Positions 1-6,568 of a DNA stretch of 42,008 nucleotides are shown one piece after another. Source of the stretch: Sulfopaludibacter sp035606355. GTDB taxonomy: Bacteria; Acidobacteriota; Terriglobia; Bryobacterales; Bryobacteraceae. The translations under genes were made by a program, and so were the position numbers. The notes below the pieces were generated by a model. It ran no database searches. It saw only the letters and a list, made by a program, of their open reading frames with translations, and was not told the origin of the DNA. The DNA lies in contig DATNFO010000077.1 of the NCBI GenBank assembly GCA_035606355.1, positions 1 to 42,008 of the forward strand. Direction: 5' to 3'. Each line of letters opens with the position of its first letter. The first letter of the stretch is position 1.

Positions 1-126
1 CTGGTCGTAATCCCCCTCAAGTCGAAGCGTTGTCTGTGATCCATCTCCAGTTGGAATGGTGAATATTTTAGGCCCTTCGCCTTCCAGGATCGCGCAAAAC
101 ATTGGGCCGCCTAATAGCTTTGTCAT
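1..126 (-). CDS. Partial hypothetical protein of the phage-like element
   Basis: An open frame starts at an ATG at 126 (MTKLLGGPMFCAIL...) and runs off the left edge after 42 codons. A good Shine-Dalgarno (GAGGAGA on the minus strand) lies just upstream. The gene follows the coiled-coil gene by 16 bp in the same direction, so it is probably in the same operon. I do not recognise the family. Confidence 0.55.
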   Translation of the reverse strand, partial: MTKLLGGPMFCAILEGEGPKIFTIPTGDGSQTTLRLEGDYDQ

Positions 127-142
127 TTTCTCGTCTTCTCCT

Positions 143-727
143 CTATGCATTTCCGATCAAGTCGGACTTGCGGTACGTTGCACCTGGCGCAGCCCCGTCG
201 ATTACCTCGATGGTGATGCCGCTTTTCTTGTTTGGATACAGCCGGCCGCGCAATTCTGCTTCCTTTGAAACAAGGCGCTCGAACTCTTCGCGCGCACTGT
301 TACGAGCGGCTTTCGCAGCTTCGTATTCTGCAGCGGTCTGCCGATAAGCGGCCTCGGCCGCTTCCAGACGTGCCGCAAGGTCATCCTTCAGCCGTTGCCA
401 TGCGTCTAACTCTTCGGCCGTCGGGTACGTAAACGGGGCCGGATAGTTCATCATGTGATTCGAGTAGTCGGTCTGAATGGCCTTCATGCGATTCATGGCC
501 TTGAGGTACAAGCCGGAGGGATCGCCGTACCGATTGGCCTCTTCGCGCGCCCGCTGCAGATTCTCTTTTGCTGCCCTGCACTCGCTCACGGCCGCTTGGT
601 GCTCGGCCTCCAGTCTGTTAAATCGCTCCGTTGCGATTTCCTTCTGTTTTAACTGGAGTAGCGCCGCTTCAACGTCGAGCTGCGCTTGCGCCGCTTGCAA
701 GTCTGTTTCCCGCGTGATCGTGCTCAC
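143..727 (-). CDS. Coiled-coil hypothetical protein
   Basis: A 194-residue protein. Roughly residues 5-75 and 105-165 are rich in Ala, Glu, Arg, Lys and Leu with heptad-like spacing, which predicts two long coiled-coil segments. There is no signal peptide or membrane segment. The GTG start at 727 overlaps the TGA of the upstream gene (GTGA), so translation is probably coupled. In phages, proteins of this shape are often scaffolding or tail-assembly factors, but nothing in the sequence proves that role. Confidence 0.6.
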   Translation of the reverse strand: MSTITRETDLQAAQAQLDVEAALLQLKQKEIATERFNRLEAEHQAAVSECRAAKENLQRAREEANRYGDPSGLYLKAMNRMKAIQTDYSNHMMNYPAPFTYPTAEELDAWQRLKDDLAARLEAAEAAYRQTAAEYEAAKAARNSAREEFERLVSKEAELRGRLYPNKKSGITIEVIDGAAPGATYRKSDLIGNA

Positions 728-924
728 TGGTCCGCCTTTCTGAGCATGAATCCGCTCACCGGATCGCGGTCCCTCGGGACCTCCGGCACATCAACCGCGC
801 TCGCCAACGTGATCGGCGCGTCCAACGGTTCCATTGAAGGAATCGGAGCGGGCTGCCCGGCTCCCGGTATTGCCGAAGCGTCCTGCATTTGTCTCAATTG
901 ATCGTCTATTCCTCTGTCCTGCAT
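724..924 (-). CDS. Small Pro-rich hypothetical protein
   Basis: A 66-residue protein beginning MQDRGIDDQLRQMQD, followed by a Pro/Ala-rich stretch that is likely disordered. A clear ribosome-binding site (AGGAGA) precedes the ATG. Its stop overlaps the GTG of the next gene. No family recognised. The RBS and the operon packing are the main support for calling it a gene. Confidence 0.5.
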   Translation of the reverse strand: MQDRGIDDQLRQMQDASAIPGAGQPAPIPSMEPLDAPITLASAVDVPEVPRDRDPVSGFMLRKADQ

Positions 925-945
925 GTTTTCTCCTTTCGATTTACG

Positions 946-977
946 CGCGGCGTGTACGTTTTTGTGTGCACGCCGCG
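946..977. repeat. 12-bp-arm hairpin between two small genes
   Basis: CGCGGCGTGTAC at 946-957 pairs with GTGCACGCCGCG at 966-977 (11 of 12 Watson-Crick pairs, one G-T) around an 8-nt T-rich loop. It sits in the 80-bp gap between the 82-residue and 66-residue genes. No T-tract follows on the minus strand, so it could be an mRNA-processing or attenuation structure rather than a classic terminator. Confidence 0.6.
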
Positions 978-1004
978 ATTCTTTTCCGTATGTTATTCAA
1001 ACGC

Positions 1005-1253
1005 TTAGACATCCTCATCCAGACCCCCTGCCGCACTGGAATGTGCGGCCACGGGACCGTCAAGAAATACCTCCGCGAGATTACGCAACCCCTCGCAACC
1101 GAAGTTCGTTACAACAGCGCGCGCCAGTGTTGCGCGTGCGGTCGGATCGTCTGGGTTAGCGGTCGCGGCAGTGATCATATCGAGTAACTTCGCGTCGTCT
1201 CCCTGGAGTAACTGTCCTTCCAGCGCTTCCAACCTCGCTCGTATGCTCTTCAT
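1005..1253 (-). CDS. Hypothetical small helical protein
   Basis: An 82-residue, mostly helical protein starting MKSIRARLEALEGQLLQG. The ATG at 1253 overlaps the upstream stop (ATGA), and an AGAAGG-like ribosome-binding site is close by. There are no membrane segments and only one cysteine. Family not recognised. The translational coupling places it in the leftward operon of the element. Confidence 0.55.
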   Translation of the reverse strand: MKSIRARLEALEGQLLQGDDAKLLDMITAATANPDDPTARATLARAVVTNFGCEGLRNLAEVFLDGPVAAHSSAAGGLDEDV

Positions 1254-1558
1254 TGAATTCCGCCTTCTGGATCGCGGTGTTTTAGGGCTCGCTTGGTACT
1301 CCGCCGTTTGATCATGTCCAGATCGAGCTCGACGCCCTCATAACCTTCGCGGCGAAGTGTGGCAAGGTCGCGAAAGTACGATTTGACGGCGCGATCGATT
1401 TTGGCGTCCCTCTCGCACATGCGGCGTAGGACTTCCTGCGCCTGTGGGACGTACGCAAGGCCGGCACTGACGAGCCCCAGCAAGCGATCTCCGCCGGCCG
1501 CTCTAAGGTTGCTCTCCATCGTCGCGAGTCGCGACATGAAATCATTTTTTGTTCGCAT
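1250..1558 (-). CDS. Hypothetical helical protein, start uncertain
   Basis: From the ATG at 1558 this encodes 102 residues (MRTKNDFMSRLATMESNL...), mostly helical with a basic C-terminus. The frame stays open upstream to 1654, with an alternative ATG at 1579. However, the sequence beyond about 1619 is a rearranged copy of part of the hub-like gene, so the longer form is doubtful. No clear ribosome-binding site is visible at 1558. The stop overlaps the next gene's ATG. Family not recognised. Confidence 0.5.
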   Translation of the reverse strand: MRTKNDFMSRLATMESNLRAAGGDRLLGLVSAGLAYVPQAQEVLRRMCERDAKIDRAVKSYFRDLATLRREGYEGVELDLDMIKRRSTKRALKHRDPEGGIQ

Positions 1559-1618
1559 GGCGGTTATACTTTTGGTCATCTTGGCCGAGGGGCGGCAACT
1601 GTCTCGTCCCCAAAATTG

Positions 1619-1683
1619 GATTCTGCGAACGGTTACAGGACTTCTCGATGGCATCGTAATCCGAGTGGTTCCCGCTCCAGGTG
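1619..1683. repeat. Chimeric duplication of hub-gene sequence, part inverted, part direct
   Basis: Bases 1619-1646 are the exact reverse complement of 2506-2533. Bases 1646-1683 are an exact direct copy of 2442-2479. In the hub-like gene these two blocks are 26 bp apart on the same strand; here they are fused head to head with a short TCGA microhomology at the junction. Flanking sequence on either side does not match the source. The rest of 1559-1833 holds no gene I can support. Confidence 0.9.
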
Positions 1684-1833
1684 TCGCAAGCTGCTACATA
1701 GAGCTTGGGTGCAATTGGAATTTCATGCTCCCACCGCCTCTCGTTGCGGCACCCTTGGAAGTCGCGATACCGCGAGCCAGAAGATCCACGAGTCACGTAC
1801 GGTCCGCAGGATTCGCTTTATCGCTGGCGCGCT

Positions 1834-2932
1834 TTAGAGCGGGGTCTTTGCCAGCAGCGTGCTCGCGAAGAATCCACGCGCCACACCCTGTATCTCGGTG
1901 TGCCAGTCACCCCCGCGTCCGCGGCTGTCGCCAACGTGCCGGATACCAACGACGCAGTACGTTCCATTCTCAGCCGTTATTGGAGGCCTTTCGCGAATGA
2001 ATTGAAGCTGGAAGGTTGGCAGGACGGTCCCGCTCAGTTGCACCAGGTCTCCGATCTTTACGTCGGAGTCGAGAAGCACCTTGAATAAAACTCCATCCTG
2101 CGTCAACTGTGGAACGTCGATAAGCGTCTGCTTAATGGGGATCCGCACATCGACCGTGGCGCTACCTGCGGAGGGGTCTCCAATGGGCGCGTATGAGTGA
2201 TCCGGAATCCCACCATTGGCTGAACGCTCAAAAGGATTGGAGCCGCGGATATTGAGACCGCCGGACGGGTCGTACCAGGCAAACAACTTGTTTTGGGTGA
2301 TGATGTCGTTTATGAGCGTGTACGGCTTGCCGCTGAATGTCCGCGATGGATGCTTCGACTCCGAAAGTTTTTGGGTTGCTGCGGCGTCGATATTCAAATC
2401 CTGGAAAACCAAGGGGCGCTTGGCCTGCCGGCAGATCTGCACGATGGCATCGTAATCCGAGTGGTTCCCGCTCCAGGTGAAATTCACCGTGTTCAGAGCA
2501 TCTTCGAGAAGTCCTGTAACCGTTCGCAGAATCAGGCGGTAATCCGTGACGTTTTCGCGAGTCCACACGGATTGAAGGAGGTTTGCGCGGTGCAGCACGT
2601 TGGCGGTCGGCGCGAATGGTTGACCACTCGTACCGTTCTGGTATCCGGCGCTTATTGTAATCGGGCATCCGAGTTTCAGCGGTTTATTCGCAAGCCAAAA
2701 AATCCGCGAACGTTGGGGCACTTGCGCCTACCGTTTGCGCCGTGGATTGGTTCATGTTGTAGATGCTGATATCGGCTTTCCAGTAAGCGAGCAGCATGTA
2801 TTTCTCAACCGTGAAACAAACGCGTAACGGGTCGGCATCATCGGCGCTGCTGACTGCGAATGTGCCGTCAGACGTATCTACGGAAACCTGCCACGCCCGG
2901 CCGAAAAATGGTAGTGCCTGAGGTTGAGTCAT
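1834..2932 (-). pseudogene. Phage baseplate-hub-like protein, frameshifted
   Basis: Two adjacent frames read as one protein. The first (from ATG 2932) carries FGRAWQVSV...RVCFTVEKYMLLAYWKADISIYN. The second continues with KPLKLGCPITISAGYQNGT and ends with a GTYCVVGIRHVGDS...DWHTEI segment. This order (strand pair, SIYNM, ISAGY, late HxGDxxG...W) is typical, in my recollection, of phage hub/gpD-like tail proteins of roughly 340-370 residues. The switch lies at a run of six A (plus strand 2697-2702); removing one base restores a single frame. It may be a sequencing or assembly error, a true inactivation, or slippage. A GTG at 2721 could start the second part alone, but the homology pattern argues against that. 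Confidence 0.6.
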
Positions 2933-2940
2933 CGTGTTTG

Positions 2941-3078
2941 TTATTTCCTTCCCTTCGACATTGAATTCGCTTTCGAGGGTCCGAAAGCGTGTACGCTTCC
3001 CGCGTCTGTTCTGTAAGTCATTGATGCCATTCGGCGTCTACTTATTCGGCCCCCTGCTACGTCCGAATGCGTTCTCAT
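2941..3078 (-). CDS. Possible 45-residue small protein
   Basis: An ATG at 3078 overlaps the TGA of the upstream HTH gene (ATGA). The 45-codon frame (MRTHSDVAGGRISRRRMASM...) ends 8 bp before the hub-like ATG, and its tail contains that gene's GGAAGGGAAGG-like ribosome-binding site. The protein is basic and has no recognised domain. Only the tight packing, which matches other genes here, supports it. Confidence 0.4.
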   Translation of the reverse strand: MRTHSDVAGGRISRRRMASMTYRTDAGSVHAFGPSKANSMSKGRK

Positions 3079-3485
3079 CTCCGCTCCGCCGTCGAGCTCA
3101 ATACTTTTTCGAGTTGCGCGATTCGCTCCGTGAAGTCCAGTTGCTCAACACCGCGGAGCAGGAGGTCTATCGCGTGGCGCGCGGCGAGTACTCGGTCGGA
3201 GCCCTTTGCGGCGCTGTCCTTTGCGATCGTGTGCAACGTCTGGACGCAATCGCCGGCCGCGGTGTGCAGTCCTGAAATCGTGCGCTCCAGGAGTTCACTG
3301 CGGGCGTCGCGGAATCGCTGCTGAAAAGCTTCCTTCTGCCTAATCCGAATTCCGGTACTGCGGCCGATGCCGGCCACTTTGCACGCTTCGCCAAATCCTT
3401 TGCCGGCGAGGAGAGCGGCGAGGAATTCATCCTCGCGTGCGGTGCCTTGCTTCACTGTGCGCCGCGGTGATTCACTCTTGTTCAT
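3075..3485 (-). CDS. HTH protein resembling small-terminase/phBC6A51-type proteins
   Basis: A 136-residue protein. Residues about 15-55 form a helix-turn-helix of the kind AREDEFLAALLAGKGFGEA..AGIGRSTG. A long helical segment follows (QQRFRDARSELLERTISGL...). A C-terminal helix (AARHAIDLLLRGVEQLD) is typical of small-terminase-like HTH proteins common in mobile elements. In phages such proteins recognise DNA for packaging. Here no large terminase is visible, so a regulatory DNA-binding role is equally possible. The ATG overlaps the upstream stop. Confidence 0.5.
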   Translation of the reverse strand: MNKSESPRRTVKQGTAREDEFLAALLAGKGFGEACKVAGIGRSTGIRIRQKEAFQQRFRDARSELLERTISGLHTAAGDCVQTLHTIAKDSAAKGSDRVLAARHAIDLLLRGVEQLDFTERIAQLEKVLSSTAERR

Positions 3486-3817
3486 ATCTCAGCTCCTAAG
3501 ATTCGTCCTGCCCACTCGCGCATAATTCCCGTGTACCTCGGGTCGGAAATGATGATCTGTGCGGCTTCCCGATTACCGACCGCATACCGCTCAGCAACGC
3601 GCGCTTTTCTGTGCGCCGACGACAAACGTAGTGGCGCACTCAACGGCGCACTGGAAATGGGTGGCGCACTGGCTTCCGTTACCTGCCTGTAAGCTGCTGA
3701 TTCTAAGCAGTTCGCCAGTTCGCCACCTGCTTCCGGCGCACTGGCACACTGGCATGAGTTCGCCAGTGCACACCCTATAAGGGTGTGCACTGGCGCACTG
3801 CCCGGCGCACTAATCAT
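3482..3817 (-). CDS. SAP-repeat small protein overlapping the ATPase gene
   Basis: The ATG at 3817 lies inside the end of the ATPase gene (ATGATTAG), giving 111 residues. The first two thirds contain repeated Ser-Ala-Pro motifs, encoded by the GGCGCACT repeats described separately. The last third (VAERYAVGNREAAQIIISDP...REWAGRILG) looks like an ordinary folded helical segment. The repeats may therefore be DNA-level elements that happen to be translated. The frame is also open further upstream within the ATPase gene, but the coupled start is preferred. No family recognised. Confidence 0.5.
   Translation of the reverse strand: MISAPGSAPVHTLIGCALANSCQCASAPEAGGELANCLESAAYRQVTEASAPPISSAPLSAPLRLSSAHRKARVAERYAVGNREAAQIIISDPRYTGIMREWAGRILGAEI
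3633..3811. repeat. Iteron-like GGCGCACT repeats
   Basis: Six exact copies of GGCGCACT start at 3633, 3645, 3663, 3735, 3792 and 3804, with a degenerate copy (GGCACACT) at 3743. The first two and last two are spaced exactly 12 bp apart. Inverted CGCCAGT elements lie between them. The cluster is immediately downstream of the replicative ATPase gene, as expected for replication-initiator binding sites, but it also codes for SAP repeats in the overlapping small gene. Confidence 0.65.
3762..3794. repeat. 33-bp perfect palindrome with 3-nt loop
   Basis: GCCAGTGCACACCCT at 3762-3776 and its exact reverse complement at 3780-3794 flank ATA. It sits inside the GGCGCACT repeat cluster and could extrude a cruciform or form a very stable RNA hairpin. 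Position and symmetry fit an origin or initiator-binding element. Confidence 0.9.
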
Positions 3818-5144
3818 TTGAAAGCCCCGCGAGTTGGTAATGGACTGCATTTTTTGTTTTCCCGGACTTGCGCACGATGGCACCAGACAGAACGCCATCG
3901 GAGAGCCACGCCCGTCCGCGATTTCGACCGAGTCCGGCGGCTGCCACAAAATCTTCGAACTGCCGCCCGGTTATGCCCGGGTTCTGCCGTAGAATCGCGG
4001 TCAATTGCTCCGAGACCGTCTCGCGCGCACCGTTCCCCGCGCCACAGATGAATTGCCCATCCGCGTACTCGTAGGAGATCTCGCCATCCGCGCCCATGCG
4101 CGCCTTGAAAGGCCGTAGGAGCATCCGTTCAAGCCGTCCGCTCCCGAAGTTCGAGACGTGGTACCCGACGTCAATGGCCGCCTTGAAATCACTGCTGCCG
4201 CGATAATCTGCCGAACTCTCACCCTTGCCGCTGTGGTGCAGCACAACGACGGTCGAGCCCGTATCCGCGATGCGCCGCAGGCGGTGCATGAACGCGCGGC
4301 ACACCGTCGCGTCGTTCTGGTCGCCGGCCAGGAACGCGCTGAACGAATCCACGACGGCTATCCCGCGGTGTTCCGCGGCCCACTGCCTGACAATCGCGGC
4401 GTCCGGCTGTGGTGCTTCCTCCGGGAGCCAACCTCCCCAGAAACGCAGTCCCGGTCCGTCTTCCGTCCCAAGGCGCGCCAAGCGATCGGCTATCACGCTG
4501 GCGGGATTCTCCCGGTCGAGAAAAAGGCTCGGTACTCCCTTCGTGCGCCATGCGTCGCGGGCCCATGCAGTCGCGAGCGTGCTCTTCCCGCTGCCCGCGT
4601 CCCCGGTGAGCGCGACCACGGCGCCGCGGGGAAGTTCAGGCCGAATGTACTCGATGTCCGTTGCCCCGCACTCTGCCAGTACCGGCAAATCGTCTATCGA
4701 GCGGTATGGCTGGAGCGATGGAGCGATGGAGCCGAATAACTCCGCGCCGGCCGTGATGATCTCGTCAAGGTTGTCGCTGCCATCCGCCGCGCGGAGCTTC
4801 AGGTTTTCGGCGCCGAAGATTATCCGTCGCCGCTGAGAGTTCTTTCGAAGGATCTGGACGTAAGAGTCAATATTCGGGAGACGCGGGAGCCCTTCATCCA
4901 AACTGATCAAATAGCTGAGGCCGTCGCATACTTCTGACTCGCCGCAACGCTTCAACTCTTCTGCGACCGTTACTGCGTCTACAGCTTCGCCGCGCGCCTT
5001 CATGGCGCAAATCCGGCGGAAGATACGCCGGTCGCGCTCCGTGGAGAATTCACCCTCGCTCAACCCGTCCGGCACGTTGCCATCAAGGATAATGTGCCCG
5101 AGCACGAATCGCTCGATATCGGGACAGGAGGGTAGCGCTGTCAC
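3810..5144 (-). CDS. Replicative helicase-like ATPase (DnaB N-domain + RecA/RepA-like)
   Basis: A GTG at 5144 overlaps the upstream TGA (GTGA), giving 444 residues starting TALPSCPDIERFVLG. Residues about 8-110 resemble the DnaB N-terminal domain (ERFVLGHIILDGN...). Walker A GDAGSGKST is at about 181-189 and a Walker B-like IAVVDSFSAF has its Asp near 266. A VVVLHHSGK segment is typical of RepA/KaiC-type ATPases, and the C-terminus looks like a winged helix. It probably loads at or unwinds the element's origin. An upstream in-frame extension to 5231 is less likely. Neighbours are an excisionase-like gene upstream and an iteron-like repeat cluster at its 3' end. Confidence 0.75.
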   Translation of the reverse strand: MTALPSCPDIERFVLGHIILDGNVPDGLSEGEFSTERDRRIFRRICAMKARGEAVDAVTVAEELKRCGESEVCDGLSYLISLDEGLPRLPNIDSYVQILRKNSQRRRIIFGAENLKLRAADGSDNLDEIITAGAELFGSIAPSLQPYRSIDDLPVLAECGATDIEYIRPELPRGAVVALTGDAGSGKSTLATAWARDAWRTKGVPSLFLDRENPASVIADRLARLGTEDGPGLRFWGGWLPEEAPQPDAAIVRQWAAEHRGIAVVDSFSAFLAGDQNDATVCRAFMHRLRRIADTGSTVVVLHHSGKGESSADYRGSSDFKAAIDVGYHVSNFGSGRLERMLLRPFKARMGADGEISYEYADGQFICGAGNGARETVSEQLTAILRQNPGITGRQFEDFVAAAGLGRNRGRAWLSDGVLSGAIVRKSGKTKNAVHYQLAGLSND

Positions 5145-5365
5145 CTGACCATCCCCCGTAAAGCACGGTGCCAGGTCCGCTCCTGCGGTCCGACGGTGGT
5201 GCTGCTCCCGCCGGCACGGGTCCGAAGCCACAGGCGCACGCCATCGGCATCAAGGGCGCTAAAGTGCCGCGTGGTGCCGTGCGGCACGATCAAGTGGCGC
5301 CGCAAGAGTTCGGCCGCCTGCGTCGCATCGATCGTACAAATCAGCGAACCGTCCGGCGTTCGCAC
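5141..5365 (-). CDS. Hypothetical 74-residue protein
   Basis: A GTG start at 5365 gives MRTPDGSLICTIDATQAAELLRR.... The frame remains open upstream but has no convincing start codon there, so the start is uncertain. The stop overlaps the GTG of the ATPase gene. The protein is soluble and basic, and I do not recognise the family. Confidence 0.5.
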   Translation of the reverse strand: MRTPDGSLICTIDATQAAELLRRHLIVPHGTTRHFSALDADGVRLWLRTRAGGSSTTVGPQERTWHRALRGMVR

Positions 5366-5439
5366 GTCCGATCGACGCAGTTTTCCTGTATCAAGTGGGC
5401 GAGGGTTACCGCCTCGTGCGGTTGATTGTGCCCGAGGGT

Positions 5440-5634
5440 TCAGTTTCCCTGTCCTCCGGCGAGTCGTAAAATCTCATCTCTCGGGATTAGTCGCGGTTTG
5501 CCATATCGATTGGTTTTAATGCGGTCCAACCTGATATCGCGGATCAGCGTGTGCTTGCTTACGCCCAGTAACACCGCAGCTTCTTCAATCGGGTATTGGA
5601 GGCGATGTGGAACAGATACTGCAATCGTGCTCAT
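5440..5634 (-). CDS. Excisionase-like MerR-type HTH protein
   Basis: From ATG 5634 it encodes 64 residues (an upstream GTG at 5652 is possible). The core LQYPIEEAAVLLGVSKHTLIRDI..DRIKTNRYGKPRLIPRDEILRL is the classic excisionase-family winged HTH. It is the first gene of the leftward operon and diverges from the zinc-finger gene. It probably acts as excisionase/recombination directionality factor or as regulator of the early operon. No strong Shine-Dalgarno is seen, so the message may be nearly leaderless. Confidence 0.7.
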   Translation of the reverse strand: MSTIAVSVPHRLQYPIEEAAVLLGVSKHTLIRDIRLDRIKTNRYGKPRLIPRDEILRLAGGQGN

Positions 5635-5657
5635 GCACACACCGTAACACACGATAC

Positions 5658-5686
5658 TTGACAGTCAAACGTTTTTACGCTACCCT
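5658..5686 (+). promoter_or_regulatory. Candidate promoter with overlapping 11-bp palindrome
   Basis: TTGACA at 5658-5663 is followed after 17 bp by TACCCT (weak -10). The -35 is embedded in the palindrome TTGACAGTCAA (5658-5668), a likely operator in the divergent gap between the excisionase-like and zinc-finger genes. The -10 is poor, so the promoter call is tentative. Confidence 0.4.
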
Positions 5687-5702
5687 TAGCGTGACTATTT
5701 TT

Positions 5703-6317
5703 ATGAAACGAAGTAAACCGACAAATCGTTTCTTACGAAACACGGATTTCGACGCAGCTCGCGCGGAAATTCTTGTAGGGTTTCTGAACGAACCCGACGA
5801 CGGCAGCGAACTGAGGTTCAGGGTTCTACAAATCTTCCGTATGTGCCGCGAAATGCGAGAAGAATCTGTTCGTCAAAATCCGTCCATATTGCGACCAATA
5901 AACGCTCACCTCGAAGAGTTTTCATTCACAGTTAGTTTGAGCTTTCGAGGTGAATACGAGCTCAACTGGCGACCGGCGCCATACGTGCAGCACAGCACCG
6001 CCCCCGAACCGCTCAACACTGCGCGACTTCGCGTAAGTTCCCCGAGTGCGGCTGTTATGCAGGTGTTGGAGATGCAGATGGCCCGGTCCCTGGACCGCAT
6101 CCGCGAGTGCCGGTGCGGCAAATGGTTTTTTGCGAGGACGAATAAGAAGGCCGTGTGCAGCGATCGATGCCGCCTGGCCAAACATCGAGAAGACGAGCCA
6201 GAGGCCTATAGGAAGGACCGCGCCGACTACATGCGAAAGTGGCGCATAGACAAGAAGCACGAAGCGGAGAGGAAAGCCAAAGCGGAAAAGAGGACGAACA
6301 ATGCAAAACGAAAATGA
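5703..6317 (+). CDS. Zinc-ribbon (CGNR-like) protein
   Basis: An ATG at 5703 gives 204 residues; the frame is open further upstream, but that would overlap the divergent HTH gene. A C-terminal metal site ECRCGKWFFARTNKKAVCSD.C resembles CGNR-type zinc fingers and is followed by a long Lys/Arg/Glu-rich helical tail. The N-terminal 130 residues are not recognised. It is first in the rightward arm leading to the integrase, so a regulatory or DNA-binding role is likely. GC content is lower than in the host chromosome genes. Confidence 0.6.
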   Translation: MKRSKPTNRFLRNTDFDAARAEILVGFLNEPDDGSELRFRVLQIFRMCREMREESVRQNPSILRPINAHLEEFSFTVSLSFRGEYELNWRPAPYVQHSTAPEPLNTARLRVSSPSAAVMQVLEMQMARSLDRIRECRCGKWFFARTNKKAVCSDRCRLAKHREDEPEAYRKDRADYMRKWRIDKKHEAERKAKAEKRTNNAKRK

Positions 6318-6534
6318 TTCTGATCAAGATCGAACCTACGGTATCGACAGCCAGGTTTTGGGCACGGTAAACACCGACGAATTCCTGAAGATCATAAAGA
6401 TGAACGGCGGGACGTCAGTCTCGGACCGCCTTGGGGAAAACCTGCCGCACCAGATGGTCGTTAGGGCGTGCTTTTCCCGCGACCAATCCAGGGGCGCTAA
6501 GCCCACACTGACGATTAATCTCAGCCGAGATTAG
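6301..6534 (+). CDS. Hypothetical 77-residue protein
   Basis: Overlaps the end of the zinc-finger gene by 17 bp and has a GAGGA ribosome-binding site before the ATG. The sequence MQNENDSDQDRTYGIDSQ... is acidic at the N-terminus and ends PTLTINLSRD. No domain is recognised. It lies 34 bp before the integrase in the same direction. Confidence 0.55.
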   Translation: MQNENDSDQDRTYGIDSQVLGTVNTDEFLKIIKMNGGTSVSDRLGENLPHQMVVRACFSRDQSRGAKPTLTINLSRD

Positions 6535-6568
6535 ACCTAACAAGAGCCATCGTAAAAAGGAGAAACCA

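Noticed and set aside
1619..2533. Diversity-generating retroelement template/variable repeats
   Set aside because: The copies are exact, short and partly inverted, show no adenine-specific differences, and no reverse transcriptase is present.
2690..2710. Programmed -1 frameshift in the hub-like gene
   Set aside because: The required change is +1, and there is no suitable slippery heptamer in frame.
3633..3811. CRISPR array
   Set aside because: Repeats are only 8 bp, spacing is irregular (12 to 72 bp) and no cas genes are present.
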